DNA of 64,000 nucleotides from Pseudomonas cerasi (GTDB taxonomy: Bacteria > Pseudomonadota > Gammaproteobacteria > Pseudomonadales > Pseudomonadaceae). Shown here in pieces: positions 54,575 through 63,881 of the stretch. Location of the stretch: positions 5,695,001-5,759,000 of the forward strand of contig NZ_LT222319.1 in NCBI RefSeq assembly GCF_900074915.1, written 5' to 3'. The notes below the pieces were generated by a model. That model worked only from the letters and a program-made list of their open reading frames with translations. It ran no database searches and was not told the origin of the DNA. A program made the position numbers and the translations under genes. Each line of letters opens with the position of its first letter. Within the stretch, counting starts at the first letter, position 1.

Positions 54575-56758
54575 ATGCGCGATGATCTCTCTCTTCTTCT
54601 GAATTCCCTCAACGATGCCCAACGTCAGGCCGTAGCCGCCTCTCTGGGTCGTCAGTTGGTCCTGGCTGGTGCTGGCTCCGGCAAAACCCGTGTGCTGGTG
54701 CATCGCATCGCATGGCTGATGCAGGTCGAGCAAGCCTCCCCGCATTCGGTCCTGTCGGTGACGTTCACCAACAAGGCGGCTGCCGAAATGCGCCACCGTA
54801 TCGAGCAGCTGATGGGCATCAGCCCGGCTCGCATGTGGGTGGGCACCTTCCACGGGCTGGCCCACCGCTTGCTGCGTGCGCACTGGCAGGAAGCCGGGCT
54901 GGTACAGACCTTCCAGATTCTCGACAGCGATGACCAGCAGCGTCTGGTAAAGCGCGTGATGCGCGAGCTGGGTCTGGACGAACAACGCTGGCCTGCACGC
55001 CAGGCCCAGTGGTTCATCAATGGTCAGAAAGACGAAGGCCTGCGCCCGAAACATATTCAGGCCAGCGGCGACCTGTTCCTGACCACCATGAAAAGCGTCT
55101 ACGAAGCCTACGAGATCGCCTGCCAGCGGGCCGGCGTCATCGACTTCTCCGAACTGCTGCTGCGCGCACTCGACCTGTGGCGCGATAACCCGGGCTTGCT
55201 GGCGCATTATCAGCGCCGCTTCCGTCACGTCCTGGTGGACGAGTTCCAGGACACCAACGCCGTGCAGTACGCGTGGCTGCGCCTGCTCGCCCAGGGCGGT
55301 GACAGCCTGATGGTGGTCGGCGACGACGATCAGTCCATTTACGGCTGGCGCGGCGCGAAGATCGAGAACATCCACCAGTATTCCTCTGACTTCCCGGACA
55401 CCGAAGTCATCCGCCTTGAGCAGAACTATCGCTCCACGGCGAGCATTCTCAAGGCTGCCAACGGCTTGATCATCAATAACAGTGGTCGCCTGGGCAAGGA
55501 GTTGTGGACCGACGTTGGTGATGGCGAGCTGATCAATCTGTACGCCGCGTTCAACGAGCACGATGAAGCGCGTTACGTGGTCGAGACCATCGAGAGCGCG
55601 CTGAAAACCGGTATTTCGCGCAACGACATCGCCATTCTGTACCGCTCCAACGCCCAGTCGCGGGTACTCGAAGAAGCCCTGCTGCGTGAGCGTATTCCGT
55701 ACCGCATCTATGGCGGACAGCGCTTCTTCGAACGCGCTGAAATCAAAAACGCCATGGCCTACATGCGTTTGCTGGAAGGCCGTGGCAACGATGCGGCGCT
55801 GGAGCGGGTGATCAACGTTCCGGCGCGCGGCATCGGTGAAAAGACCGTCGAAGCGATTCGCGAACATGCGCGTCATGCCGACGTTTCAATGTGGGAAGCC
55901 ATGCGCCTGCTGGTGGCCAACAAGGGCCTGACCGGACGCGCCGCCACTGCCTTGGGCGGGTTCATCGAGCTGATCGAGAACCTCGCGGCCAAGGTCATGG
56001 AAATGCCGCTGCACCTGATGACCCAGACGGTGATCGAACAGTCCGGGCTGATTACCTATCACGAGCAGGAAAAAGGCGAGAAAGGTCAGGCGCGAGTAGA
56101 AAACCTTGAGGAACTGGTCAGCGCGGCCCGTGCTTTCGAGAATCACGAAAGCGAAGAAGACCTGACGCCACTGGCAGCGTTTTTGGGGCATGCCTCGCTG
56201 GAAGCGGGCGACACCCAGGCCCAGGAGCATGAAGACAGTATTCAGCTGATGACCCTGCACAGCGCCAAGGGCCTGGAATTCCCGCACGTGTTTCTGGTGG
56301 GCATGGAGGAAGGGCTGTTCCCGCACAAGATGAGTCTGGAGGAACCGGGCCGTCTTGAAGAGGAACGGCGCCTGGCTTACGTCGGTATCACCCGGGCCAT
56401 GAAACAGCTGGTGATGACCTACGCCGAAACGCGTCGCCTGTACGGCAGCGAAACCTACAACAAGGTCTCGCGTTTCGTACGCGAGATCCCGCCTGCGCTG
56501 ATTCAGGAAGTCCGACTGTCCAACAGCGTCAACCGTCCGTTCGGTGGCACGCCGAAATTCAACAGCAGCAGCCTGTTCAACGGCACCGGCATTCCGGAAA
56601 CCGAGTTCACCATGGGCCAGCGCGTCCAGCATGCGGTGTTCGGCGAAGGCGTGATCCTCAACTTCGAAGGCGCTGGCGCCCAGGCCCGGGTGCAGGTCAA
56701 CTTCCCCGAGGGCAGCAAGTGGCTGATGATGGGCTACGCGAAGCTGGTGCCGTTGTAG
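54575..56758 (+). CDS. uvrD: DNA helicase II
   Basis: A 727-aa superfamily 1 helicase for nucleotide excision and mismatch repair. Motif I is VLAGAGSGKTRVLVHRIAWL, Ia VTFTNKAAAEMRHRIEQ, II LVDEFQDTNAVQYAWLRLL, III VVGDDDQSIYGWRGAKIENI, IV ILYRSNAQSRVLEEAL, V LMTLHSAKGLEFPHVFLVG, VI AYVGITRAMKQLVMTYAETR. The C-terminus has the RNAP-binding Tudor-like region. It starts MRDDLSLLLNSLNDAQRQAV and stands alone. Confidence 0.97.
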   Translation: MRDDLSLLLNSLNDAQRQAVAASLGRQLVLAGAGSGKTRVLVHRIAWLMQVEQASPHSVLSVTFTNKAAAEMRHRIEQLMGISPARMWVGTFHGLAHRLLRAHWQEAGLVQTFQILDSDDQQRLVKRVMRELGLDEQRWPARQAQWFINGQKDEGLRPKHIQASGDLFLTTMKSVYEAYEIACQRAGVIDFSELLLRALDLWRDNPGLLAHYQRRFRHVLVDEFQDTNAVQYAWLRLLAQGGDSLMVVGDDDQSIYGWRGAKIENIHQYSSDFPDTEVIRLEQNYRSTASILKAANGLIINNSGRLGKELWTDVGDGELINLYAAFNEHDEARYVVETIESALKTGISRNDIAILYRSNAQSRVLEEALLRERIPYRIYGGQRFFERAEIKNAMAYMRLLEGRGNDAALERVINVPARGIGEKTVEAIREHARHADVSMWEAMRLLVANKGLTGRAATALGGFIELIENLAAKVMEMPLHLMTQTVIEQSGLITYHEQEKGEKGQARVENLEELVSAARAFENHESEEDLTPLAAFLGHASLEAGDTQAQEHEDSIQLMTLHSAKGLEFPHVFLVGMEEGLFPHKMSLEEPGRLEEERRLAYVGITRAMKQLVMTYAETRRLYGSETYNKVSRFVREIPPALIQEVRLSNSVNRPFGGTPKFNSSSLFNGTGIPETEFTMGQRVQHAVFGEGVILNFEGAGAQARVQVNFPEGSKWLMMGYAKLVPL

Positions 56759-56786
56759 GCCGGTCGATCATTGTCCATGCGCCCAT

Positions 56787-56822
56787 GACTATCGTTCCCA
56801 CGCTGTGGCGTGAGGAACGATA
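56787..56822. repeat. REP-like repeat unit
   Basis: GACTATCGTTCCCACGCTGT then GGCGTGAGGAACGATAATCC; same family as 62399-62455. It lies between uvrD and the Tim44-like gene. Confidence 0.65.
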
Positions 56823-56960
56823 ATCCTCGTACACATCTTACGAAGCGCGTAGAAAAGTCCTACGCTGTTTATGTAAAAGTCCGAAACACTAACGCGCTGG
56901 TCATGTCGCCATCCGCTGTGCAACATGGCGCGCGTGCAATCATAAAACGGGAATACCCTT

Positions 56961-57803
56961 ATGCAACGTTTTCTAAGCATCGCGATGGCGCTGTGCATCG
57001 GGCTCACCATGAGCCTGGATGTGAACGCCGCGCGCTTCGGTGGCGGCAAGAGCATGGGCTCGGCGCCTACGCACCAGACACGTCAGGCCGCCCCCTCCAC
57101 GCCTGCGGCAGCGCCCAACGCTGCGGGCCGTCCTGCCCCTGCGGCAAGCGGTGCTTCGCGCTGGCTGGGCCCATTGGCCGGTATCGCTGCCGGCGGCCTG
57201 CTCGCGTCGATGTTCATGGGTGACGGCTTCAACGGCCTGCAACTGTTCGACATCCTGATCATGGGCATCATCGCCTTCCTGATCTTCCGCTTCATTGCGC
57301 GTCGTCGTCAGCAGCAACAGCCGAAAATGGCCGCTGCCGGTGCGCCGTACCAGCGTGAAACCAGCCAGCCTGCGCAGAACCCGATCTTCGGCAGTTCTTC
57401 CCCGGCCTCCGCTGCGCCAGTGATCAACGCACCGGCCTGGTTCAATGAACAGCGCTTCCTGGACGCTGCTCGCGGCCACTTCCAGTCGCTGCAGCAGCAC
57501 TGGGACGCCAACGAAATGGACAAGATTGCCGAGTTCGTCACTCCGCAAATGCTGCAGTTCCTGAAAAAGGAACGTGCGGACCTGGGCGACGGCTTCCAGT
57601 CGACTTACATCGAGAACCTCAATGTCCAGCTGGACGGTGTGGATGACCGGGCCGACAAGACCATCGCCACGCTGACGTTCTCGGGCGTGTCCAAGACCTC
57701 GCGTTTCGACCAGGGCGAAGTGTTCAGCGAAAGCTGGAACATGGAACGCCCGCAAGGCGATAACCAGCCCTGGCTGGTGGCAGGAATTCGCCAGAACGGT
57801 TGA
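56961..57803 (+). CDS. Tim44-like domain protein
   Basis: A 280-aa protein with a signal peptide (MQRFLSIAMALCIGLTMSLD), an Ala/Pro-rich region, two membrane segments (about residues 68-88 and 96-114) and a basic Gln-rich loop (RRRQQQQPK). The C-terminal Tim44-like domain, AWFNEQRFLDAARGHFQSLQ to NQPWLVAGIRQNG, resembles proteins found near bacterial membranes. Function is unknown. Confidence 0.9.
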   Translation: MQRFLSIAMALCIGLTMSLDVNAARFGGGKSMGSAPTHQTRQAAPSTPAAAPNAAGRPAPAASGASRWLGPLAGIAAGGLLASMFMGDGFNGLQLFDILIMGIIAFLIFRFIARRRQQQQPKMAAAGAPYQRETSQPAQNPIFGSSSPASAAPVINAPAWFNEQRFLDAARGHFQSLQQHWDANEMDKIAEFVTPQMLQFLKKERADLGDGFQSTYIENLNVQLDGVDDRADKTIATLTFSGVSKTSRFDQGEVFSESWNMERPQGDNQPWLVAGIRQNG

Positions 57804-57827
57804 ACCAGAACCCGTTCTCGCGTTCAG

Positions 57828-57854
57828 AACCCCGGATATGTCCGGGGTTTTTGT
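57828..57854 (+). terminator. Intrinsic terminator after Tim44-like gene
   Basis: AACCCCGGA pairs with TCCGGGGTT over a short loop and is followed by TTTTT. Confidence 0.88.
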
Positions 57855-57933
57855 TTATCCGTTCGGATAGTTATTTTGAGAAAGGCTTTACGCTACTGTA
57901 TAACCCGCGCCATCAAGTGAGAGGATCTGTGTC

Positions 57934-58341
57934 GTGGAAGAAGTCATTGAACAACTGCGTGAAGCAAATGAACCGGTTCCGGTTCCGCTTGAGCTGCCTG
58001 ACGAAGACCAACTGGTCGAGATCGAGGAACAGCTGTTCATCAACATTCCGTTTGTCTTCAAGGAATTTCTCCTGACAGTCAGCGATGTGGTGTATGGCAG
58101 CCTTGAACCCGTCACGGTGACCGACCCGCAGTCGCACACCTACCTGCCAGACGTGGCTGCCACGGCCTGGGATCTGGGCGTGCCGCGCGAGCTGATTCCG
58201 ATCTGCCAGGACGGTGACGATTATTACTGCGTCGAGGAAGACGGCACGGTGCTGCTGTGGTCCGCCGAGGAAGAACTGGTTACCGAAGACAGCTGGGAAT
58301 CGGTCTGGCACTGGGCTCGGGATGTCTGGCTGGAAAGCTGA
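57934..58341 (+). CDS. SMI1/KNR4-family protein
   Basis: A 135-aa acidic protein that starts at GTG 57934. The SMI1/KNR4 fold is recognised from IEEQLFINIPFVFKEFLLTV with SDVVYGSLEP, and DDYYCVEEDGTVLLWSAEEE at the end. These proteins are commonly immunity partners of polymorphic toxins, but no toxin gene is next to it. A hairpin at 58371-58392 follows. Confidence 0.85.
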   Translation: MEEVIEQLREANEPVPVPLELPDEDQLVEIEEQLFINIPFVFKEFLLTVSDVVYGSLEPVTVTDPQSHTYLPDVAATAWDLGVPRELIPICQDGDDYYCVEEDGTVLLWSAEEELVTEDSWESVWHWARDVWLES

Positions 58342-58370
58342 GACACCCCTGCTGCGCAGTATTCAAGAAT

Positions 58371-58392
58371 CTCCGGGCCTCAGTGCCCGGAG
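58371..58392 (+). terminator. Terminator between SMI1 gene and CPA2 antiporter
   Basis: CTCCGGGC pairs with GCCCGGAG over a 6-base loop, followed by TTCTCTT. It overlaps the 3' end of the convergent antiporter gene. Confidence 0.6.
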
Positions 58393-60143
58393 TTCTCTTG
58401 ATGGTTACCCAGTGTTTCCAGTAACGCAATCTGCATCCGCGTATGCACGCGGATCAGCCAGCGCCACAGCAACGCGGCGACCAGGGCGGCTATCAGTCCA
58501 ACCACCAGCAGCAGTTCGTTGGCCGGCAGAATGCTTGCCGACAATGCCGCCAGCATCACGAAAATCACCACCAGCGATAACAGCGGAATCACCTCGGCCA
58601 CGACCTTGCGCACGCGCACGGTATGCCGGCCCGCCATCTCGGGTTTCACCCCCATCTCGGCCAGCAGCATCGACAGCGCCTTGAGCTTGCGATACGCGGC
58701 AATCAGAAACGGCAGTGACAGCAGCAGCGCCGCGCCGCAGATCCAGGCTTTCTGATGGCTGATGTCGGCCACCCACTCGCTCATGTAGCCGCCAAGACGC
58801 TCGGCAAAATAGCCACCGCTGAAAAAGATCGCCATCACCAGCGCCAGGTTGACGCCGACCTGCAAGAGAATCCGCCTGATCATCCCGGCAAGGACTGCAC
58901 TCTGGCCTTGCGGCTGAATGCTGCGCAACCACTCGCCGTACATGCCGAACACCCGGGCAACGCGCCGAGGCATGATCGCCGCCAGCTTGAGCGACAACGG
59001 GTCTGCGCCGCGAATCAGATACGGTGTCAGCAGGGTGGTGATGGCGGACACGGCGACTGCCACCGGGTACAGAAAGTCGCTGGTGACCTGCAGGGTCATG
59101 CCCAGCGCCGCGATGATGAAGGAAAACTCGCCAATCTGTGACAGTCCCATGCCCACGCGCAGCGAGGTACGGCCATCGTTGCCTGCGATAAAGGCACCCA
59201 GACCGCAGGACAGCATCTTGCCCAGCACCACGGCAACGGTAATGACGGCGATCGGCCAGGCGTATTGCAGCAGGATGCCCGGATCGATCATCAAACCGAT
59301 GGCCACGAAAAAGATGGCACTGAACATGTCGCGAACCGGCTCGATCAGGCGCTCGATCTTCAGCAGCTCACGCGACTCGGCCATGATTGCGCCGATCAGG
59401 AAGGCACCCAGTACCATGCTGTATTCCAGTTTGACCACCAGCAGACAGAAGCCGAAACACAGGCCCAGCACGGTGATCAGCAGCATCTCGTTGCTTTCGA
59501 ACCTGGCGACATAGGACAGCAATCGAGGCACCACGAGGATGCCGACCACCAGCGCCACGATCATGAACAGCGACAGCTTGCCGACGGTGGAGAACACTTC
59601 CCCGGAACTGACCGAGCCGCTGACGGCGATGCCGGACAACAGCGCGATGATGCCGATGCCGAGAATGTCTTCCACGATCAACACGCCGAAGATCAACTGG
59701 GCAAAGCGCTGGTTCTTCATCTTCAGGTCGTTGAGCGCCTTGACGATGATGGTGGTGGAGGAGATCGCCAGAATCGCGCCGAGAAACAGCGAGTCCATGG
59801 TTTTCCAGCCAAAGAACTGCCCGATCTCGTAACCGATCCAGATCATCAGGGCAATTTCCAGAAAGGCCGCGATGAACGCCGTAGCGCCGACCTTGAACAG
59901 CTTGCGCAGGCTGAATTCCAGGCCCAGGCAGAACATCAGGAAGATCACCCCCAGTTCGGCCAGAATTTTGATGGTTTCTTCGTCATGGATCAGACTGAAC
60001 GGCGGAGTGTGCGGACCGATGATGAACCCGGCAACGATATAGCCCAATACCACCGGCTGCCTGAGGCGATGGAACAGAATGGTTACCACGCCGGCCACCA
60101 GCATGATCACTGCCAGATCCTGAATGAAATTGATGGCATGCAT
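58380..60143 (-). CDS. CPA2 cation:proton antiporter
   Basis: A 587-aa membrane protein. The first part carries the CPA2 core: FHRLRQPVVLGYIVAGFIIG, LGVIFLMFCLGLEFSLRKLF, DSLFLGAILAISSTTIIVKA and GVLIVEDILGIGIIALLS. It has more helices and a short C-terminal tail but no RCK/TrkA-N domain, unlike KefB/C. Homologs are annotated as potassium or sodium efflux systems. It starts MHAINFIQDLAVIMLVAGVV. Confidence 0.9.
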   Translation of the reverse strand: MHAINFIQDLAVIMLVAGVVTILFHRLRQPVVLGYIVAGFIIGPHTPPFSLIHDEETIKILAELGVIFLMFCLGLEFSLRKLFKVGATAFIAAFLEIALMIWIGYEIGQFFGWKTMDSLFLGAILAISSTTIIVKALNDLKMKNQRFAQLIFGVLIVEDILGIGIIALLSGIAVSGSVSSGEVFSTVGKLSLFMIVALVVGILVVPRLLSYVARFESNEMLLITVLGLCFGFCLLVVKLEYSMVLGAFLIGAIMAESRELLKIERLIEPVRDMFSAIFFVAIGLMIDPGILLQYAWPIAVITVAVVLGKMLSCGLGAFIAGNDGRTSLRVGMGLSQIGEFSFIIAALGMTLQVTSDFLYPVAVAVSAITTLLTPYLIRGADPLSLKLAAIMPRRVARVFGMYGEWLRSIQPQGQSAVLAGMIRRILLQVGVNLALVMAIFFSGGYFAERLGGYMSEWVADISHQKAWICGAALLLSLPFLIAAYRKLKALSMLLAEMGVKPEMAGRHTVRVRKVVAEVIPLLSLVVIFVMLAALSASILPANELLLVVGLIAALVAALLWRWLIRVHTRMQIALLETLGNHQENSGH

Positions 60144-60434
60144 GGTGGCGAAGCTCCTTGTGATGATGACGTTGCAAACCGATATCGCCGTGCCCTACAG
60201 GGCGACAGCTATCCTTTTCGTCATTAAAATCCGATAAAGACGCAGGAAAAACCCCGATCCACAGGTTTTTGCAGGTTAACACCGCCCCCTTCGACATAAA
60301 GGCGGTGCAATATATGGAAACAGATAGTTATGACGCGTGACGGCCGCCTGTTGGCCAGCGTCCCGATAACTGTCACAAGCCCCTTGAGCGCCAGCATAGG
60401 CGCCCCTTGAACACCTTGACCGTGTGAGTACGCT

Positions 60435-60920
60435 ATGGAACCCGGAAACGCCCAGCTGTCGATGACTGTATTGATGACCCCGGACATGGCCAACTTCTCT
60501 GGCAACGTACACGGTGGCACGCTGCTCAAGTACCTGGACGAAGTGGCCTATGCATGTGCCAGCCGCTACGCCGGACGCTACGTGGTGACGCTGTCGGTAG
60601 ACCAGGTGATTTTCCGTGAGCCGGTGCATGTCGGCGAACTGGTGACCTTTCTCGCCTCGGTCAATTACACCGGCAACACGTCCATGGAGGTGGGCATCAA
60701 GGTGGTCACCGAAAATATCCGCGAGCGGTCGGTACGCCATTCCAACAGCTGCTTCTTCACCATGGTTGCCGTGGACGACAATCGCAAGCCCGCCAGCGTG
60801 CCGCCCCTGGAGCCCGAATCGGCCGATGCCAAGCGGCGTTTCATCCAGGCGCAGCAACGCCGCCAGATCCGCCAGGAACTGGAAAAGCGTTATCAGGAGA
60901 TCAAGGAAGAAGCGTTGTAA
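60435..60920 (+). CDS. Acyl-CoA thioesterase, YciA-like
   Basis: A 161-aa hotdog-fold protein. The active-site helix region is MANFSGNVHGGTLLKYLDEV with AYACASRYAG. QVIFREPVHVGELVTFLASV and MEVGIKVVTENI are further blocks. The C-terminus is charged (RRQIRQELEKRYQEIKEEAL). It hydrolyses acyl-CoA. It is convergent with pdxY. Confidence 0.9.
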   Translation: MEPGNAQLSMTVLMTPDMANFSGNVHGGTLLKYLDEVAYACASRYAGRYVVTLSVDQVIFREPVHVGELVTFLASVNYTGNTSMEVGIKVVTENIRERSVRHSNSCFFTMVAVDDNRKPASVPPLEPESADAKRRFIQAQQRRQIRQELEKRYQEIKEEAL

Positions 60921-60926
60921 TTTTCT

Positions 60927-60950
60927 GGCTCGGGCATCGATGCCCGAGCC
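60927..60950. terminator. 24-bp perfect palindrome between thioesterase gene and pdxY
   Basis: GGCTCGGGCATC and GATGCCCGAGCC pair exactly with no spacer, followed on the + strand by TTT. It is probably a terminator for the thioesterase gene. Confidence 0.6.
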
Positions 60951-60966
60951 TTTGAGGGTATGGCGC

Positions 60967-61833
60967 TTACAAACGCACGGCTTCGAACTTTACCCGTGGG
61001 TGCGCGATGCGATCCTGAGCGCGCACCAGTTCCAGCTCGTAGCTGCCACAGGCCTGGGTTTCCAGCAGCACCTCATGGACGGCGGCCGCAGCGAACTCGA
61101 ATGCTGCAACCAGATCGTCGCCCAGCAGCACACGCGACAGGAACAACCCGGAGGTCAGATCACCCACGCCGACCGGCTGACGCGGAAACGCCAGTAACGG
61201 GCGGCGCAGGTGCCAGCTGGCCTCGGCGGTGACCAACAGCATTTCAAAGCCATCGGCGGCCTTGCCGGGGTAATCGAGGTGTTTCACCACCACCGCTTTG
61301 GGGCCACGCGCCAGCAAAGCCCGCGCCATCGCCAGGCAGTCGTGCAGTGATTCGGGCTTGCGCCCCGAGAAGCTGTCCAGCTCCAGTTGATTGGGGCACA
61401 TGAAGTCCGCCATGACCGCCGCTTCCTGCAGCAGGAAGTCACTGACTTCAGGCGCTACGATGCAGCCTTTTTCAGGGTGGCCCATTACCGGGTCGCAGAG
61501 GTACAGTGCCTTCGGATTGGCCGCCTTGATGCGTGCCACGCCGGTCAGAATCGCCCTGCCCTGCGCCGCACTGCCCAGATACCCCGACAGCACCGCGTCA
61601 CAGTTGCCCAGTTCGCCAATGGCGGCAATCCCGTCGATCAGCGCAGGAATCTGCTGCGGAGCCAGCACTTCACCGGTCCACTGCTTGTATTGCGTGTGGT
61701 TGGAGAACTGGACCGTGTTGAGCGGCCAGACGTTAACCCCGATACGCTGCATCGGGAACACCGCTGCGCTGTTGCCGGCGTGGCCGAATACCACATGGGA
61801 CTGGATAGCGAGCAAATGAGGCGTACGTTTCAT
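60967..61833 (-). CDS. pdxY: Pyridoxal kinase
   Basis: A 288-aa kinase of the PfkB/ribokinase fold. It starts MKRTPHLLAIQSHVVFGHAG. Substrate residues are in GNSAAVFPMQRIGVNVWPLN. The family blocks LYLCDPVMGHPEKG and VGVGDLTSGLFLSRVLLGDD include the catalytic Asp. It phosphorylates pyridoxal in the salvage route. Pseudomonas order pdxY-thioesterase-CPA2 is kept as I recall it. Confidence 0.94.
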   Translation of the reverse strand: MKRTPHLLAIQSHVVFGHAGNSAAVFPMQRIGVNVWPLNTVQFSNHTQYKQWTGEVLAPQQIPALIDGIAAIGELGNCDAVLSGYLGSAAQGRAILTGVARIKAANPKALYLCDPVMGHPEKGCIVAPEVSDFLLQEAAVMADFMCPNQLELDSFSGRKPESLHDCLAMARALLARGPKAVVVKHLDYPGKAADGFEMLLVTAEASWHLRRPLLAFPRQPVGVGDLTSGLFLSRVLLGDDLVAAFEFAAAAVHEVLLETQACGSYELELVRAQDRIAHPRVKFEAVRL

Positions 61834-61951
61834 GGGGAGCGGAATCCTGAACACGATGCAAATGCAATAATGAGAAATATAAGTCGCGCAGTATGGCTGT
61901 AAATCACTCAGGACAGTTAAGCTGACGACTCCTACGCTGGAGCACTCCGTC

Positions 61952-62344
61952 ATGCTGACCCTGGGAAACATCTTCGTGCTGATGCTGTTCGCGAGCGCCG
62001 CGGCCTGGTGGTGGCACGCCCATGGTCTGCGCGAAAAAGCGCTGGCACGCGTCAAGCAGCACTGCGAACGCCTTGAGCTGCAACTGCTGGACGACGCGGT
62101 TGCCCTGCGCCGACTGACCTTCGCGCGCGACGCTCAAGGCCGCAAACGCCTGGCCCGCGTGTATGGCTTCGAGTTCACGGTGACCGGCGAGCAACGTCAC
62201 CCTGGCACGATCACCCTGTTCGGCGCGCACACTGCGCAAATCGAACTGGCACCCTACCCGTTTGAAATCAAAACACCACCGCCCAGCGCTGAAGTTATTC
62301 AGATGAGCGAATGGCGTCAATCGCATCAGAAATGGAAGCAGTAG
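61952..62344 (+). CDS. DUF3301 membrane-anchored protein
   Basis: A 130-aa protein with one N-terminal membrane segment (NIFVLMLFASAAAWWWHAHG), then ALARVKQHCERLELQLLDDA and VALRRLTFARDAQGRKRLAR. The last half has YGFEFTVTGEQRHPGTITLF. This pattern defines DUF3301. Function is unknown. It has no obvious partner. Confidence 0.88.
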   Translation: MLTLGNIFVLMLFASAAAWWWHAHGLREKALARVKQHCERLELQLLDDAVALRRLTFARDAQGRKRLARVYGFEFTVTGEQRHPGTITLFGAHTAQIELAPYPFEIKTPPPSAEVIQMSEWRQSHQKWKQ

Positions 62345-62398
62345 CCGAGCACGACGCTCGCTGCCGCGATTCAGCGCTCATCCTTACACAAGTGCGCT

Positions 62399-62455
62399 TT
62401 GACTATCGTGCCAATGCTCTGCGTTGGCATGCCGTTCCGGACGCTCTTCGTCCTG
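62399..62455. repeat. REP-like repeat unit
   Basis: GACTATCGTGCCAATGCTCT then GCGTTGGCATGCCGTTCCGG then ACGCTCTTCGTCC forms two stem-loops, matching the other units in the window. Confidence 0.7.
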
Positions 62456-62479
62456 CCTTCAGCTATTAACTGGCAGCCG

Positions 62480-63451
62480 TCACGCCAGGCATCCCGCCAT
62501 CTGCGCCTGCAACTTATCCACATCCTGAGCGGTGGCAAAGATCAACTCGAGGCGTGAGTCCTGACGCCATTCGCTGACTTGCCAGGCCAGCGGAGCCCCA
62601 TCAACCACGTTGCCGGAATACCAGCCGCCCTCGCTGTGGATAACCATCTTCGCCCGCCGCCAATCAAGGCTTTCCAGCCAGTGCAGGATGCGCTGCAGAT
62701 CGAAGCGCTGCGAGGGATGCCAGCGCCAGCCGATGCTCCAGCCGTCGGCACTGACCTGACTCAGACAGATCGGCACCTTCGGGTCGGTCCATAGCGCGGG
62801 CAAGTGGCCGACGCCGTTGGGCAGCATCAGCTTATCCACAGCCTGTTTATCCACAGCAGTACCGCTGGCAAACCCCGGCACACGGTTCAGGAGCAGCTCC
62901 CCATGTCGGGTCCAGATCAAGGCGTGTGGCAGCAACTGTTCGGCCAATGCCTGGCGAGAGACATCATCCAGTTGCTCGGACTTGTTCATGACCACCAGCC
63001 CGGCATGTGCCAGCGCTTCCTGCTGAGTACTCGGCAACGGCTGTCCGGCGAGCATTGCCCGGGCGTCCAGCACCACCACGCCGGGCTGCACATCCAGGAC
63101 GCCGCGCCACGGCGCTTCGCGCAATTGCGTCATCAGTTGCGCGGGATGGCCCAGCCCTGAAGGCTCGATCAATAAACGATCAGGCCGCGCCTTGCGCAAT
63201 AAACGCCCCAGGCCGATCTGGAACGGCACGCCATTGACGCAACACAGGCAGCCGCCAGCCACTTCGCCAAGTGCGATACCATCGGCATCCGTGGTCAGCA
63301 GGGCGGCGTCCAGGCCGATCTGCCCGAATTCGTTGATCAATATGGCCCAGCGCTCATGGGCAGGCTTCTGCGCCAGCAGGCGCTTGATCAGGCTGGTCTT
63401 GCCGGCGCCCAGCGGGCCACCGATGACATGCGTCGGTATGTTTTGCAGCAT
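62480..63451 (-). CDS. CobW-family (G3E) GTPase
   Basis: A 323-aa protein. The P-loop is GGPLGAGKTSLIKRLL (residues 11-26), the metal motif GGCLCC has Cys68-x-Cys70-Cys71, and base recognition is VVMNKSEQ. The C-terminal domain has HPSQRFDLQRILHWLESLDW. CobW proteins insert metals, often zinc, into targets. An in-frame ATG at 63481 would add ten residues; the start at MLQNIPTHVIGG fits better. It is divergent from the Cys-rich secreted protein gene. Confidence 0.9.
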   Translation of the reverse strand: MLQNIPTHVIGGPLGAGKTSLIKRLLAQKPAHERWAILINEFGQIGLDAALLTTDADGIALGEVAGGCLCCVNGVPFQIGLGRLLRKARPDRLLIEPSGLGHPAQLMTQLREAPWRGVLDVQPGVVVLDARAMLAGQPLPSTQQEALAHAGLVVMNKSEQLDDVSRQALAEQLLPHALIWTRHGELLLNRVPGFASGTAVDKQAVDKLMLPNGVGHLPALWTDPKVPICLSQVSADGWSIGWRWHPSQRFDLQRILHWLESLDWRRAKMVIHSEGGWYSGNVVDGAPLAWQVSEWRQDSRLELIFATAQDVDKLQAQMAGCLA

Positions 63452-63503
63452 GAGATCACTTTTGGCGAATGCGTGGTTCATTGAAGAGCAAGGAAGGATA
63501 ACG

Positions 63504-63878
63504 ATGCAAGTAATGCGGCTGCCTGCCCGCCTGGTGTTGATGTTGCTGACAGTGTCTTCCGGTTCGGCGTGGGCCGAAGCGTGTCTGGTCCACAGCCAGG
63601 CCGAAAGGCTCGACGTGAAGGTCTGCCAGGAAAATATCAACATCCCGGCAAACCTGTTTCACGACAGCTTCTGCCAGCCGCAACTAGCCGGGCAGAAGAC
63701 CGAGACCACTTACTCGCAACAGTGCCCGGCAGGCCCCTTCGGTGTCTGCCGCAATGCGCAGGTTGCCAATATGCCGTATCGCGAGCATATCCACTATTAC
63801 GGCGTCGCCGGTGACGCGCTATACCTCAAGCCTTTCTGCGAAGGCCAGAGCAAGGGGCAGTGGATAACTCCTGACTGA
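63504..63878 (+). CDS. Small Cys-rich secreted protein
   Basis: A 124-aa protein with signal peptide (MQVMRLPARLVLMLLTVSSG, cleavage after AWA) and six Cys in the mature part, at ACLVH, KVCQE, SFCQP, QQCPA, GVCRN and PFCEG. It also has several His and Tyr (REHIHYYG). No known fold is recognised; disulfides or metal binding are likely. It lies beside a CobW GTPase gene and convergent with a DUF1826 gene. AAGGA lies 9 bases before ATG 63504. Confidence 0.82.
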   Translation: MQVMRLPARLVLMLLTVSSGSAWAEACLVHSQAERLDVKVCQENINIPANLFHDSFCQPQLAGQKTETTYSQQCPAGPFGVCRNAQVANMPYREHIHYYGVAGDALYLKPFCEGQSKGQWITPD

Positions 63879-63881
63879 TCT

